Source: Luteibacter pinisoli (lineage in GTDB: Bacteria > Pseudomonadota > Gammaproteobacteria > Xanthomonadales > Rhodanobacteraceae). Taken from it: a stretch of DNA of 64,000 bases. How positions within the stretch are numbered: the first letter of the stretch is position 1; each line of letters begins with the position of its first letter. A model generated the notes under the pieces. It was not told the origin of the DNA and ran no database searches. It was given only the letters and a program-made list of their open reading frames with translations. Position numbers and translations under genes: made by a program. Where the stretch lies: assembly GCF_006385595.1 (NCBI RefSeq), contig NZ_CP041046.1, positions 248,001-312,000 on the forward strand. The letters are read 5' to 3'. This document shows positions 9,077-17,985 of the stretch, in pieces.

Positions 9077-9516
9077 ATGGGTACCGTCAACCTTCAGCGC
9101 GTCCTGCGCACCACGCCCGATCGCTGTACCGGGCCTTCACCAGCCCGGATGCCGTGGCGAAATGGCTGCCGCCACACGGCTTCACCTGCAAGGTGCACCA
9201 CATGGACGTGCAGGTGGGCGGGACATTCAAGATGTCCTTCACCAACTTCACCACGGGCAACAGCCACTCGTTCGGCGGCAAGTACCTGGCGCTGACCCCC
9301 GGGCAAGGCCTCCGCTACACGGACGTCTTCGACGACCCGAACCTGCCCGGCCAGATGGTCACCACTGTTACCATCGCTCCCGTACTGGTGGGCGTCGAAC
9401 TGAAAGTAACGCAGGAAGGCATTCCTGACGCGATTCCCGTGGAGATGTGTTACCTGGGCTGGCAGGAGTCACTGCAGTTGCTGGCCCTGCTGGTCGAGCC
9501 AGAGATCCCTGGCTGA
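9077..9516 (+). pseudogene. AHSA1/SRPBCC-family protein, broken by a one-base deletion
   Basis: Two overlapping frames together give a normal AHSA1 (activator of Hsp90 ATPase homologue 1-like, START-fold) protein of about 146 residues. From ATG 9077 (preceded by GGTGGA) the frame reads MGTVNLQRVLRTTPDR, then must shift to continue YRAFTSPDAVAKWLPPHGF up to the stop at 9516. Relatives have R-V-Y-R-A-F at this point; here CGC is followed by TGTAC instead of GTGTAC, so one G is missing after base 9124. As written the gene encodes no full protein. Either the gene is inactivated or the assembly has a single-base error. Confidence 0.75.
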
Positions 9517-9579
9517 GCCTGGAAAGGGGCGGCGTGATCCAAGTAAAAGGTAATGTGAGCGACGCGATGGATAGCCAGC

Positions 9580-11142
9580 ATGGATGAACGCAGGCCGGGT
9601 GCTGGCCGGGCGCTGGTGTTCTTCGTCGCGCTGATCGTCCTGATCTCCGTAGTGGCGCTCAACGTGCCGCGGTTCGCGCGCCGTGTCGCCGCGGCCCGCC
9701 CAGCGGTGCCGGCCCAGCCCACGCTGCCTGCCGCCGAGGTGTGGGTGAGCACGGCCGACCACCGGCTCACGCTCGCGCCCCAGCCGGACCTTGCCCTGGC
9801 GGCGCGCGATGGGTCAGATGCCGACATCACCATCGACACCAAAAGCACCTATCAGTCCATGACCGGTTTCGGTGCCTCGATGACCGACGCCTCGGCGTGG
9901 CTCATCCAGAACAAGCTGACTCCCGAACAGCGCCATGCGCTGATGACCGAGCTGTATGGTTCGTCGCCGAACCTCAACCTGAACATGATGCGCCTGACCA
10001 TCGGTGCCTCGGATTTCTCGTTGAACCTCTACACGATGGACGACATGCCGTTCGGCGAGACGGATCCGCAGCTGCGGCACTTCAATGTGGCGCCCACGGA
10101 GGACTACCTGATTCCGGCGGTGCAGCACGCGCTGGCGATCAACCCCAACCTGCTCATCGTGGCTTCTTCGTGGACCGCACCGGCGTGGATGAAGGCCAAC
10201 GAGAACCTCAACGGCGGGGAGCTGCTGCCGCAGTATGAGAACGCGTATGCCGACTACCTCGTCAAATACGTCGACACCTATCGCAGTCGCGGCATTCCCA
10301 TCTTCGCCCTGACGTTGCAGAACGAGCCGCTGTACTCGCCGATCAGCTACCCCGGGATGATCATGAACCCGGACACCCGGGCCCGCGTGATCAAATATCT
10401 CGGTCCGCAGCTGGCGAAGCGCACGCCGCGGACAGGCATCCTGGAGTGGGACCACAACTGGGCCGTGCCTGAGCAGCCGCTCGCCGTCCTCGCCGACCCG
10501 GCCGCCGCGCGCTACGTCGATGGCGTGGCCTGGCACTGCTACGACGGCAGCCCGTTCGAACAGGGCCGCGTGCATCGCGCGCATCCCGACAAGGACACCT
10601 ACATCACCGAATGCACCGGTGGTGACTGGCCGTTGTACGTCAACGGCGAGCTGCTGTGGTTCACCCGCAACCTGCTCGTTACCGGCATCCGCCAGTGGGC
10701 GCGCGGTGTCATCTACTGGAACCTGGCCCTCGACGAGCGCCACGGCCCGCACTTCGGCGGCTGCTCGGCCTGCAAGGGCATCATCACCATCGATTCGCAG
10801 ACGGGTGCCGTCACGCGCAATGACGAGTACTACGCCATCGCGCATTTCAGCCGCTTCGTGATGCCGGGCGCCTTGCGGGTGAAGTCCACCGATACCGATG
10901 CCGACAAGGGGCTTGCCAACGTCGCCTTCGTGGATCCGATGGATGGCTCGGTCATCCTGGTGCTGGTCAACATCAACAAGACCGGGAAGCGCGTCTCCGT
11001 CGCCGAGGGTCAGTACCAGTTTGATTACGCCATGCCGGCCGAGAGCGTGGCCACGATCGTGTGGAATCCGAGCCGCGCGGCGGCATGGATTCGCCGCGCG
11101 CTGCATTGGTTGAACGCAGGATCGTCGCGTGAAAGCCCTTAA
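9580..11142 (+). CDS. Membrane-anchored GH30 glycoside hydrolase (glucosylceramidase-like)
   Basis: A 520-residue retaining glycosidase of family GH30. Residues 11-28 form a signal anchor, then a Pro/Ala-rich linker. The TIM barrel shows YQSMTGFGASMTDASAW at 91-107, the acid/base in LQNEP (Glu249) and the nucleophile in ITECTGG (Glu344). A C-terminal beta domain follows, ending in VATIVWNP. The last 25 residues are basic and amphipathic and are not typical of the family. Likely substrates are beta-glucosides such as glucosylceramide, or beta-1,6-glucan, acted on in the periplasm. Its end overlaps the next gene by 14 bases. Confidence 0.85.
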   Translation: MDERRPGAGRALVFFVALIVLISVVALNVPRFARRVAAARPAVPAQPTLPAAEVWVSTADHRLTLAPQPDLALAARDGSDADITIDTKSTYQSMTGFGASMTDASAWLIQNKLTPEQRHALMTELYGSSPNLNLNMMRLTIGASDFSLNLYTMDDMPFGETDPQLRHFNVAPTEDYLIPAVQHALAINPNLLIVASSWTAPAWMKANENLNGGELLPQYENAYADYLVKYVDTYRSRGIPIFALTLQNEPLYSPISYPGMIMNPDTRARVIKYLGPQLAKRTPRTGILEWDHNWAVPEQPLAVLADPAAARYVDGVAWHCYDGSPFEQGRVHRAHPDKDTYITECTGGDWPLYVNGELLWFTRNLLVTGIRQWARGVIYWNLALDERHGPHFGGCSACKGIITIDSQTGAVTRNDEYYAIAHFSRFVMPGALRVKSTDTDADKGLANVAFVDPMDGSVILVLVNINKTGKRVSVAEGQYQFDYAMPAESVATIVWNPSRAAAWIRRALHWLNAGSSRESP

Positions 11143-12109
11143 GCCCGCCGACGCGGCGTTCCAGGGCCTGATCGATGCGATTGAAAAGCGTCGCGCCACG
11201 CTGGCGGAGTGGGAGGCATTCGGCATCGTCTTCAACCGCCGCTACGGCAACGACTACATGCCGCTGCGCACGAAGCTTGATGTGGTCCGTACCCAGCTGC
11301 TGCATCGCCTCGACCAGGCCTACGACACGAAAGGCCTGACGAAAGGCGAGCGCCAGACCATCGCCGAGCTGATCACACTCATGGCGGAACAGGTCCTCGC
11401 TTCCGTCGATGACGTGGCCGTCGAAGAACTGCATCGGCGCTATCGGGCTCCCCAGGGTGGCGACGCGTCGCCGGACGGCGATGTGACCGGTCACCTTGGT
11501 GGACCTGGTGAACACGGCGATGACGGTGAGCGCGAACGCGAAGCGGCACGTGCGGCGTACCACGCGAAGCGAAAAAAGACGCCGAAGCGTGGCTCGGCGC
11601 AGGAACGTGCCCGGGCCGAAGAAGCCGAAGTCCACCGGTCGATCCGGGACATCTACCGCAAGCTGGCCAGCGCACTTCACCCGGATCGCGAGCGCGATCC
11701 GGTGGAGCGCGAACGCAAGGCCGGGCTGATGCAGCGCGTGAACGTGGCCTACGCCAGCCGAAGCCTGCTCGACCTGCTCGACATCCAGCAGGACCTCGAA
11801 CACATCGACCACGCGGCGCTGGGCAAGGTCAGCGATGAACGACTCGGGCGCTGGAACACCATCCTCGAAGACCAGCTTCGCGGCCTTGACCAGGAGCTTG
11901 CTGACATCAAGGCCGGCTACGTGGCGCGATGCGGCATGGATCCGACGTCGTCAGTGTCGCCAAAGACCGTAAAGCGCGTACTCACCTCAAGCATCGAGCA
12001 CCTGCGCGAGCTGGTCATGGCGTTCGAGCAGGACGTACGGACGCTTGATGCGGGCGGCGAGTTCAAGGCCTGGCTGAAGCACATGAAGGGGCAACTGGCC
12101 GGGATGTGA
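11129..12109 (+). CDS. J-domain-like protein with HPD motif
   Basis: A 326-residue soluble protein. Residues 170-218 match the helix II-HPD-helix III core of a J domain (IYRKLASALHPDRE, HPD at 184-186, then QRVNVAYASRSLLDLL), so it may recruit a DnaK-type chaperone. The N-terminal 100 residues are helical without a recognised family. A charged Gly/Glu/Lys-rich linker covers 107-165, and the C-terminal part is predicted coiled coil. The start GTG 11129 lies inside the 3' end of the GH30 gene, an unusual pairing. There is no signal peptide. Confidence 0.65.
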   Translation: MKALKPADAAFQGLIDAIEKRRATLAEWEAFGIVFNRRYGNDYMPLRTKLDVVRTQLLHRLDQAYDTKGLTKGERQTIAELITLMAEQVLASVDDVAVEELHRRYRAPQGGDASPDGDVTGHLGGPGEHGDDGEREREAARAAYHAKRKKTPKRGSAQERARAEEAEVHRSIRDIYRKLASALHPDRERDPVERERKAGLMQRVNVAYASRSLLDLLDIQQDLEHIDHAALGKVSDERLGRWNTILEDQLRGLDQELADIKAGYVARCGMDPTSSVSPKTVKRVLTSSIEHLRELVMAFEQDVRTLDAGGEFKAWLKHMKGQLAGM

Positions 12110-12122
12110 GTATCCCGGCCGG

Positions 12123-12920
12123 TCAGACCGTCTGGATCGTGCCGCCGTCGATCACGTACTCCGCGCCGTGGATGGACCGCGCGCGGTCCGACATCACGAA
12201 GGCGACCAGTTCGGCCACTTCGTCGGGGGTACCCGGCCGGCCGATGGCGATACCACCGAGCGACTGCATCAGCATCTGGCGTGCATCGTCCTCGCTCGTG
12301 CCGCTGTGCTGCGCGATGCTCGAGATCATGTTCGCGGCGGCGGTGGTCTCGATAAAGCCGGGAGCAACGGTATTCACGCGCACCCCCTTGGGACCCACTT
12401 CACGCGACAAGCCCTTGCTGTAGGTTGCCAGTGCTGCTTTCGCGGCCGCATAGGCCAGCGTGGATTCCCACAGGGGCAGCTTCCGCTGGATGGAGGTGAT
12501 GTGCAGGATCGCACCGTGGCCACGCTCCACCATCCCGGGCAGGAAGCCGCGATCCATCGCCACGGCGGCTAGCAGGTTGGCGTCGAGGGCGTGCTGCCAC
12601 TCTTCCGGCGTGAGGGCGGCGAACCCGCCGTTCGGCGCGCTGGAGCCGCCGACGTTCGAGACGAGGATGTCCACGCCACCCCAGGCCTGCATCACCTCGG
12701 TGATGACCTTCTCGCGGCCGGCCGTGGTGGCAAGGTCGGCCTGGATGAAAAGGGCGACGCCATCCGGCGCGCCATCGGGCCCACGGGCCGTGGTCGCGAC
12801 CGTGGCACCTGCCGCCACCATGCGGCGCACGATCGCCTCGCCGATACCCTTGGTGCCGCCCGTCACGAGCACGCGCTTGCCGTGGAATTCCGTCGGGTCA
12901 ATCTGGAAGGGAGCGTTCAT
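12123..12920 (-). CDS. SDR-family oxidoreductase
   Basis: A 265-residue classical short-chain dehydrogenase. The cofactor motif TGGTKGIG is at residues 20-27, the structural Asn at 115, and the catalytic triad is Ser143, Tyr157 and Lys161 (YAAAK). The residues after the second strand (TTARG) favour NADP(H). ATG 12920 has GAGGA 7 bases upstream, so the in-frame TTG before it is not needed. It is divergent from an HxlR regulator across 59 bases, a common arrangement in which the regulator controls the dehydrogenase. The substrate is unknown. Confidence 0.88.
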   Translation of the reverse strand: MNAPFQIDPTEFHGKRVLVTGGTKGIGEAIVRRMVAAGATVATTARGPDGAPDGVALFIQADLATTAGREKVITEVMQAWGGVDILVSNVGGSSAPNGGFAALTPEEWQHALDANLLAAVAMDRGFLPGMVERGHGAILHITSIQRKLPLWESTLAYAAAKAALATYSKGLSREVGPKGVRVNTVAPGFIETTAAANMISSIAQHSGTSEDDARQMLMQSLGGIAIGRPGTPDEVAELVAFVMSDRARSIHGAEYVIDGGTIQTV

Positions 12921-12979
12921 CAAAAGTCCTCAAAGGGGTTTCATACCGATGGAGCCAGCTTGAAATACACTTGGGGACC

Positions 12980-13345
12980 ATGACAAGAACGCACGAAAAC
13001 GTGGGTGGCTTACCCGAAGGTAAGTTTGACGTCGCTACGCCGCTCGGCGCGGCAGCACTCACGCGCCAGGCGCTCGCCCTGATCGAGGGGCGCTGGAAGC
13101 TGGAAATCCTTTTCCAGCTGTTCGGCGGGCACGTAAAGCGCTTCTCGGATCTGGAACGCGCCATCCCCGGCATCTCGCAGAAGATGCTCGCGCAACAGCT
13201 GCGCACAATGGAAAAGGATGGCTTGGTCGAACGCGTGATCTACCCCGAAGTGCCACCGCGGGTGGAATACAACCTCACCGCCTGGGGTCAGTCACTGTGC
13301 CCCGCGCTGGATGCGTTTCTGCGCTGGCAGGCTGCGCAGAAGTAA
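12980..13345 (+). CDS. HxlR-family transcriptional regulator
   Basis: A 121-residue winged-helix regulator of the HxlR/DUF24 family: ALALIEGRWKLEILFQLFGG is the family opening, followed by RFSDLERAIPGISQKMLAQQLRTMEKDGLVERVIYPEVPPRVEYNLT, which holds the recognition helix and wing. The N-terminal redox cysteine of HypR-like members is absent. I chose ATG 12980 over a TTG at 12971. It probably regulates the divergent SDR gene in response to a reactive electrophile or aromatic compound; the signal is inferred from the family. Confidence 0.87.
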   Translation: MTRTHENVGGLPEGKFDVATPLGAAALTRQALALIEGRWKLEILFQLFGGHVKRFSDLERAIPGISQKMLAQQLRTMEKDGLVERVIYPEVPPRVEYNLTAWGQSLCPALDAFLRWQAAQK

Positions 13346-13518
13346 CGCGCCTACTTGCCCAATTCACCGACGCATTCGGATCACCCGGAAGCCATGGGTT
13401 TCCATCCCGGTTGCGCAGGGTTAGACGGGCGCAATCTGCCACGAGCGTAGCCGCCACAGGCGCACTGGCACGCGACCAAACCTTGCGGCAAGATGCGGCC
13501 TCCACAGGGGGAAAATAC

Positions 13519-16500
13519 ATGGAAGCATGGTGCGGTGCGGGAGCCGCCGGTCGGATGGCCGTGGGCAAAGGGAACAAGCCGGGCGTGCTCGCCCTGGCCG
13601 TGATGATGGCCCTGGGCCTGTCGGCCTGCGGCGGTGGCGGTGGGGGAGGCAACGTGAGGTCGACGCCGTCGGCGCCCTCCACGCCTACCAGTCCGACAAA
13701 CCCCACCAATCCGGGAACGCCTGCTGCTTACAGTGGCGGGGCGATCGATGTAGCTGCCAACACGACCACCACCATCGCCGATAATCTCACCGGCTCGGTC
13801 GGCGTGGCGAAAGGCGGCGACGGTACGCTGACGTTCACCGGGACCAATACTTATACGGGCGAAACGCAAGTTAATGCGGGCTCGCTCTACATTAATGGTG
13901 ACCAGTCCGGGGCAACAGGCGCGACGACCGTCGGGCCCCTCGCTACGCTGGGCGGCGCAGGTGTTATCGGTGGTGACGTCACCGTGGGAAGCAACGCCAC
14001 GCTTGCGCCCGGCCAGCAAGGTGCCATCGGCACGCTGACCATCAACGGCAACCTCACGCTCACGGCGGCCACCCAGCTCAATGCAGGCTCGCAGCTCAAC
14101 TTCGACTTCGCCCAGGCCTCTGGCGGCACCCAGGCCAGCGACCTCATCAACGTCAAGGGCAACCTGACGCTCGCCGGCACGCTCAACGTCAACGTGGCCG
14201 GCGGTGGTGACCTCGGCCCGGGCGTGCATCGCCTCATCAACTACGACGGCGGCCTGGTGGATAACGGCCTGTCCCTCGGTTCGCTGGCCTCGACTAGCTG
14301 GGCCCTGCAGACCGGCGTGGCGCACCAGGTGAACCTGATCGATACCCGGGGCATGAACTTCAGCGTCTGGGACGGCGCGGGACCCAAGGGCAACAACGTG
14401 ATCGACGGCGGCAGCGGCGAGTGGACAGCCGGTGGCCCCGACACGAGCTGGACCGACGCCAGCGGTGCCGTGAATGCGCATTTCAACAACGGCACGTTCG
14501 CGATCTTCCAGGGCACGCCCGGCACGGTCACCGTGAACAACGACAACGGCGCCGTGGTCGCGGGCGGCATGCAGTTCGCCTCCGATGGCTACCTCATCCA
14601 GGGTGATCCGATACAGCTCAGCGGTAGCACGGAGGCCAGCTACGTGCAGGCCATCTTCCGCGTGGGCGATGGCACGCAGGCCGGCGCAGGCTACAAGGCG
14701 ACCGTGAACAATGTGCTTACGGGCATCCAGACGCTGGTCAAGACCGACGCCGGCACGCTGGTCCTGGGAGGCGATAACACCTATAGCGGCGGCACCGTGG
14801 TCAGCGGCGGTACGCTGCAGATCGGAAACGGCGGCACGTCCGGTTCGGTGATGGGCGATATCACCGACAACGCGACCCTCGTATTCAATCGCAGCAACGA
14901 TACCGTGTATGGAGGCACCATCAGCGGCACGGGTAACCTCGTGAAGACGGGCAGCGGTTCCGTATCGATGAGTATGCGAAATACCTTTGCCGGAGGCACG
15001 CAGGTAAAGGGGGGCACGTTGAGGCTTGACCTCGGTGGCGAGCTCGGCACCGGTGACATCATCGTCGGTAACGCAGCCGACCGCGCGGGAATCGATCCCG
15101 TGGCCACGTTGAAGGTGGGCACGCGGAGCGTACTGGGCAACAACATCTTCGTGCAGGGCAACGGTGTCGTGGACAACGCGGGTGTGATCGGTGGCACAAA
15201 TGACAACGCCATCGGTAGTAATTACACCTTCGGTGCAAGCCCGACGGTGCTGAACCACGACGGCGGGCTTATCCGGGGTAACCGTGTCGGTGTCCTGCTG
15301 CGTGGTGATGGCGCTACCGTGGCGAACAGTAGCGGCGGCTCCATCGAAGGTGGGGATACGGCCGTCGAGCTTGACTACAGCGGAAGCGTCAGCAACGACG
15401 GCGCAGGCACCATGATCAACTCGATGACGGGCGTCGGCATCCACCTTGGCGACAAGGCGGATGTCATGAACGTCAACGGCGCGACGATCTCCAGCGCAAA
15501 GACCGCCGTGTACATGAGCAATGGCGGGTCGCTCACGAACGGCGCCGGGTCGACCATCCAGTCTGCGGGTACCGCATCGGGGGACTGCGCGGTATCCAAT
15601 GCGTGCGCTGTCCTTGTCCAGTCAACCGGGCCCGCCTATCTGGCGAGCAGTGGGGCGGTCACCTTTAACAACGCTGGCACCATCATTGGCAATGTGCAGT
15701 TTTTCGCACCGGCCGCGAACAAGATCACGCTCACCGCCGGGGGTTCGATCCAGGGTGACCTCACCATCGGTGCGAGCACACTGACTACCATGACACTGGC
15801 CGGGAGCGCGGGTTCCGTACAACGCTACTCGCAGGCGGTGACGGGTAACACCACCTTCTCGTCCGGGGTGCTGGCCGTGACCTCGCCGGGCAAGTGGATC
15901 ATCGACAATAGCCAGCTCACGCCGGGTGCGGTGCAGGTGAGTGCAGGAAGCACGCTCCAGATTGGCGACGGCTTCACGAGTGGATCGATTACCACGGGCG
16001 TCATCGGCAACCGTGGCACGGTGATCTTCGACCGCAGCGACGACGTGACGTTTACCGGCGGCATCGTCGGCCAGCTTGGCGCGCCGTACGACGATGTGAT
16101 GATCAAGGCAGGCGCCGGAAGGCTCACCGTACCGATCGGCGGCTTTGCGCCGTCGAACATCATCATCGAGGCCGGCACCCTGCAAATCGACAACACGGGC
16201 AACCAGCCGGCGGCCACCTTCGGCTACGTACCGATGACCGCACCCGTACAGAACTTCGGTTCGCTTGTTTTCGACAGCTACGAGAACTACGCGGCGACCC
16301 GGACGATTTCCGGCACCGGGTCGCTGACCCAGGACGGTTCAGGCGTACTGTTCCTGGACGGACAGAACACCTATACCGGCGGCACGACGATCAACAAGGG
16401 AACGATCCGGACGAACCATGCCATGCCTGGCAACGTGCTGGTTAACCAGGCAGGCACCCTGGACGGTGACATCGCCGGTTCGCCGGGCCCGGGCCCGGGA

Positions 16501-17985
16501 CTTCCTGGCGTGGCGGGCAACCTCATCAATGCCGGCAGGGTCGCCGTGCATGGTGGGGACGCCGCCATCGGTGGCAACTACACCCAGGCATCCACCGGCA
16601 CGCTGGCACTCAGCCTCGGCAGCAAGCTCGCCGTTGCCGGGACGGCGACGCTGTCGGGCGGCACGCTGGAGATCACCGGCGCGGACAGTGGGTACGTCAG
16701 CAACGCACACACGGAGGTCCTGACGGCGACCCAGGGCCTCACCGGTACGTTCGGCCAGCTCGTCAAGGACACCGGCGTCGTGTTCACCGCGAACACGATC
16801 AGCTACGACGGCCACAGCGCCTGGCTCGACACCGCCGGTCTCAACGTGACCACGGCTGCCGCAGGCAACGGTGTGTCGTATACCTCCGCGTCGCTCAACA
16901 GCGCGCAGCGCGTGCAGGGCGCTTTCACCCAGCTCAACAGCAAGATCGCGACGGGCGACACGGCGAGCGTGTCGCCGGGCTTCGTGCAGGCCGCCGGCGC
17001 CTTCCAGCAGGCGCCTACGCTGCAGGCCGCACAGGCGTCGTTGCAGAGCCTGTCGGGCCAGTTGCATGCCGCCAGTGCCGCGATGACGTTTGAGGCCATC
17101 GACGCTTCCGGCCGTGCCTTGTCGGATCACTTCGATGACGTACTGGGCAAGAAGGCCGGCTTCGGCACGTGGACGCAGAACCTCAGCGTCGGTGGCGACA
17201 TGGGGCGCGCGGGCTACGACGGCGTCGGCTTCCAGCTCAATGGCTGGCTGGTCGGCAGCGACCGCCAGGTGGGCAGCTCGGGCGTGGCCGGCTTTGCCTT
17301 TGGCCAGAGCCAGGGGCAGCAGCAGCTCGACCAGAGCAACGACCACAATCGCAGCCGCAGCACCGAAGGCATGCTGTACGCCGGATGGCTCAACGGGAAC
17401 TGGTACACCCAGGGGCGCGTGGGCTTCGGCCACTTCCAGCAGGACGTGAGCCGCCAGCTGTTGCTCGGGACGAGCGCGGCAGGCGTGTCGACGAACTACA
17501 GCGGCAACTACAACGTCGCCTACGGCGAGACCGGCCTGCACCTGGACATGGCCGGTACGCGCGTCATGCCGTTCGTCAACGTCGAGTACGCCAGCATCAA
17601 CCGCGGCGGCTTCACCGAGCAGGGCGCCGATGGCTTCGGCCTGCGCACGGATGGCCAGACGCTCGATCGCTGGCAGGCCGGCGCGGGCCTGCGTGCCGCG
17701 CGCCACTGGACCCTTGAGGATGGCCGCGGCGTGGACTTCACCGTGGGTGCGCAGTTCCGCCGCACGCTCGCGTCGCACGGTGATGTGTTCGACGCGAGCT
17801 TCGTGGGTCTCTCGCAGTGGCAGCCGCTGGCCGGTATCGGCCTGTCGCGCTACAGCGGCGTGCTTAACCTGGGGCTCAATGCCGCGTTGTCCGCGCGCAC
17901 GTCGCTCAAGTTGGGCTATGACTACGAGAAGGGGCAGCGCGACCAGTCGCAGGTGCTGTCGGCGCACTGGATGATGGCGCTGTAG
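13519..17985 (+). CDS. Autotransporter with lipoprotein-type signal and PATR repeats
   Basis: A 1488-residue type Va autotransporter. The signal peptide ends in the lipobox LSAC (Cys37), followed by a run of glycines and a Pro/Thr linker, so the N-terminus is probably lipidated, as in SphB1 and NalP. The passenger is a long beta-helix with four passenger-associated repeats of the form GTLTFTGTNTYTGETQVNAG at about residues 99, 410, 475 and 938. No protease or esterase triad was seen. The outer-membrane beta-barrel covers about residues 1215-1488, opening with FGTWTQNLSVGG. It ends in Leu rather than the usual Phe. ATG 13519 follows a GGGGGA stretch. The 3' end overlaps the convergent hydrolase gene by 80 bases. 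Confidence 0.88.
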   Translation: MEAWCGAGAAGRMAVGKGNKPGVLALAVMMALGLSACGGGGGGGNVRSTPSAPSTPTSPTNPTNPGTPAAYSGGAIDVAANTTTTIADNLTGSVGVAKGGDGTLTFTGTNTYTGETQVNAGSLYINGDQSGATGATTVGPLATLGGAGVIGGDVTVGSNATLAPGQQGAIGTLTINGNLTLTAATQLNAGSQLNFDFAQASGGTQASDLINVKGNLTLAGTLNVNVAGGGDLGPGVHRLINYDGGLVDNGLSLGSLASTSWALQTGVAHQVNLIDTRGMNFSVWDGAGPKGNNVIDGGSGEWTAGGPDTSWTDASGAVNAHFNNGTFAIFQGTPGTVTVNNDNGAVVAGGMQFASDGYLIQGDPIQLSGSTEASYVQAIFRVGDGTQAGAGYKATVNNVLTGIQTLVKTDAGTLVLGGDNTYSGGTVVSGGTLQIGNGGTSGSVMGDITDNATLVFNRSNDTVYGGTISGTGNLVKTGSGSVSMSMRNTFAGGTQVKGGTLRLDLGGELGTGDIIVGNAADRAGIDPVATLKVGTRSVLGNNIFVQGNGVVDNAGVIGGTNDNAIGSNYTFGASPTVLNHDGGLIRGNRVGVLLRGDGATVANSSGGSIEGGDTAVELDYSGSVSNDGAGTMINSMTGVGIHLGDKADVMNVNGATISSAKTAVYMSNGGSLTNGAGSTIQSAGTASGDCAVSNACAVLVQSTGPAYLASSGAVTFNNAGTIIGNVQFFAPAANKITLTAGGSIQGDLTIGASTLTTMTLAGSAGSVQRYSQAVTGNTTFSSGVLAVTSPGKWIIDNSQLTPGAVQVSAGSTLQIGDGFTSGSITTGVIGNRGTVIFDRSDDVTFTGGIVGQLGAPYDDVMIKAGAGRLTVPIGGFAPSNIIIEAGTLQIDNTGNQPAATFGYVPMTAPVQNFGSLVFDSYENYAATRTISGTGSLTQDGSGVLFLDGQNTYTGGTTINKGTIRTNHAMPGNVLVNQAGTLDGDIAGSPGPGPGLPGVAGNLINAGRVAVHGGDAAIGGNYTQASTGTLALSLGSKLAVAGTATLSGGTLEITGADSGYVSNAHTEVLTATQGLTGTFGQLVKDTGVVFTANTISYDGHSAWLDTAGLNVTTAAAGNGVSYTSASLNSAQRVQGAFTQLNSKIATGDTASVSPGFVQAAGAFQQAPTLQAAQASLQSLSGQLHAASAAMTFEAIDASGRALSDHFDDVLGKKAGFGTWTQNLSVGGDMGRAGYDGVGFQLNGWLVGSDRQVGSSGVAGFAFGQSQGQQQLDQSNDHNRSRSTEGMLYAGWLNGNWYTQGRVGFGHFQQDVSRQLLLGTSAAGVSTNYSGNYNVAYGETGLHLDMAGTRVMPFVNVEYASINRGGFTEQGADGFGLRTDGQTLDRWQAGAGLRAARHWTLEDGRGVDFTVGAQFRRTLASHGDVFDASFVGLSQWQPLAGIGLSRYSGVLNLGLNAALSARTSLKLGYDYEKGQRDQSQVLSAHWMMAL

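Noticed and set aside
13466..13488. Sigma-54 promoter before the autotransporter (TGGCACG then TTGC)
   Set aside because: The gap between the two elements is 10 bases instead of 4, which sigma-54 does not tolerate.
13381..15444. 687-codon open frame on the minus strand
   Set aside because: Antisense of the autotransporter passenger, with no recognisable domain and no start signal.
13800..16430. Repeats suggesting a CRISPR-like or tandem-repeat array
   Set aside because: They are degenerate, in frame, and match passenger-associated autotransporter repeats.
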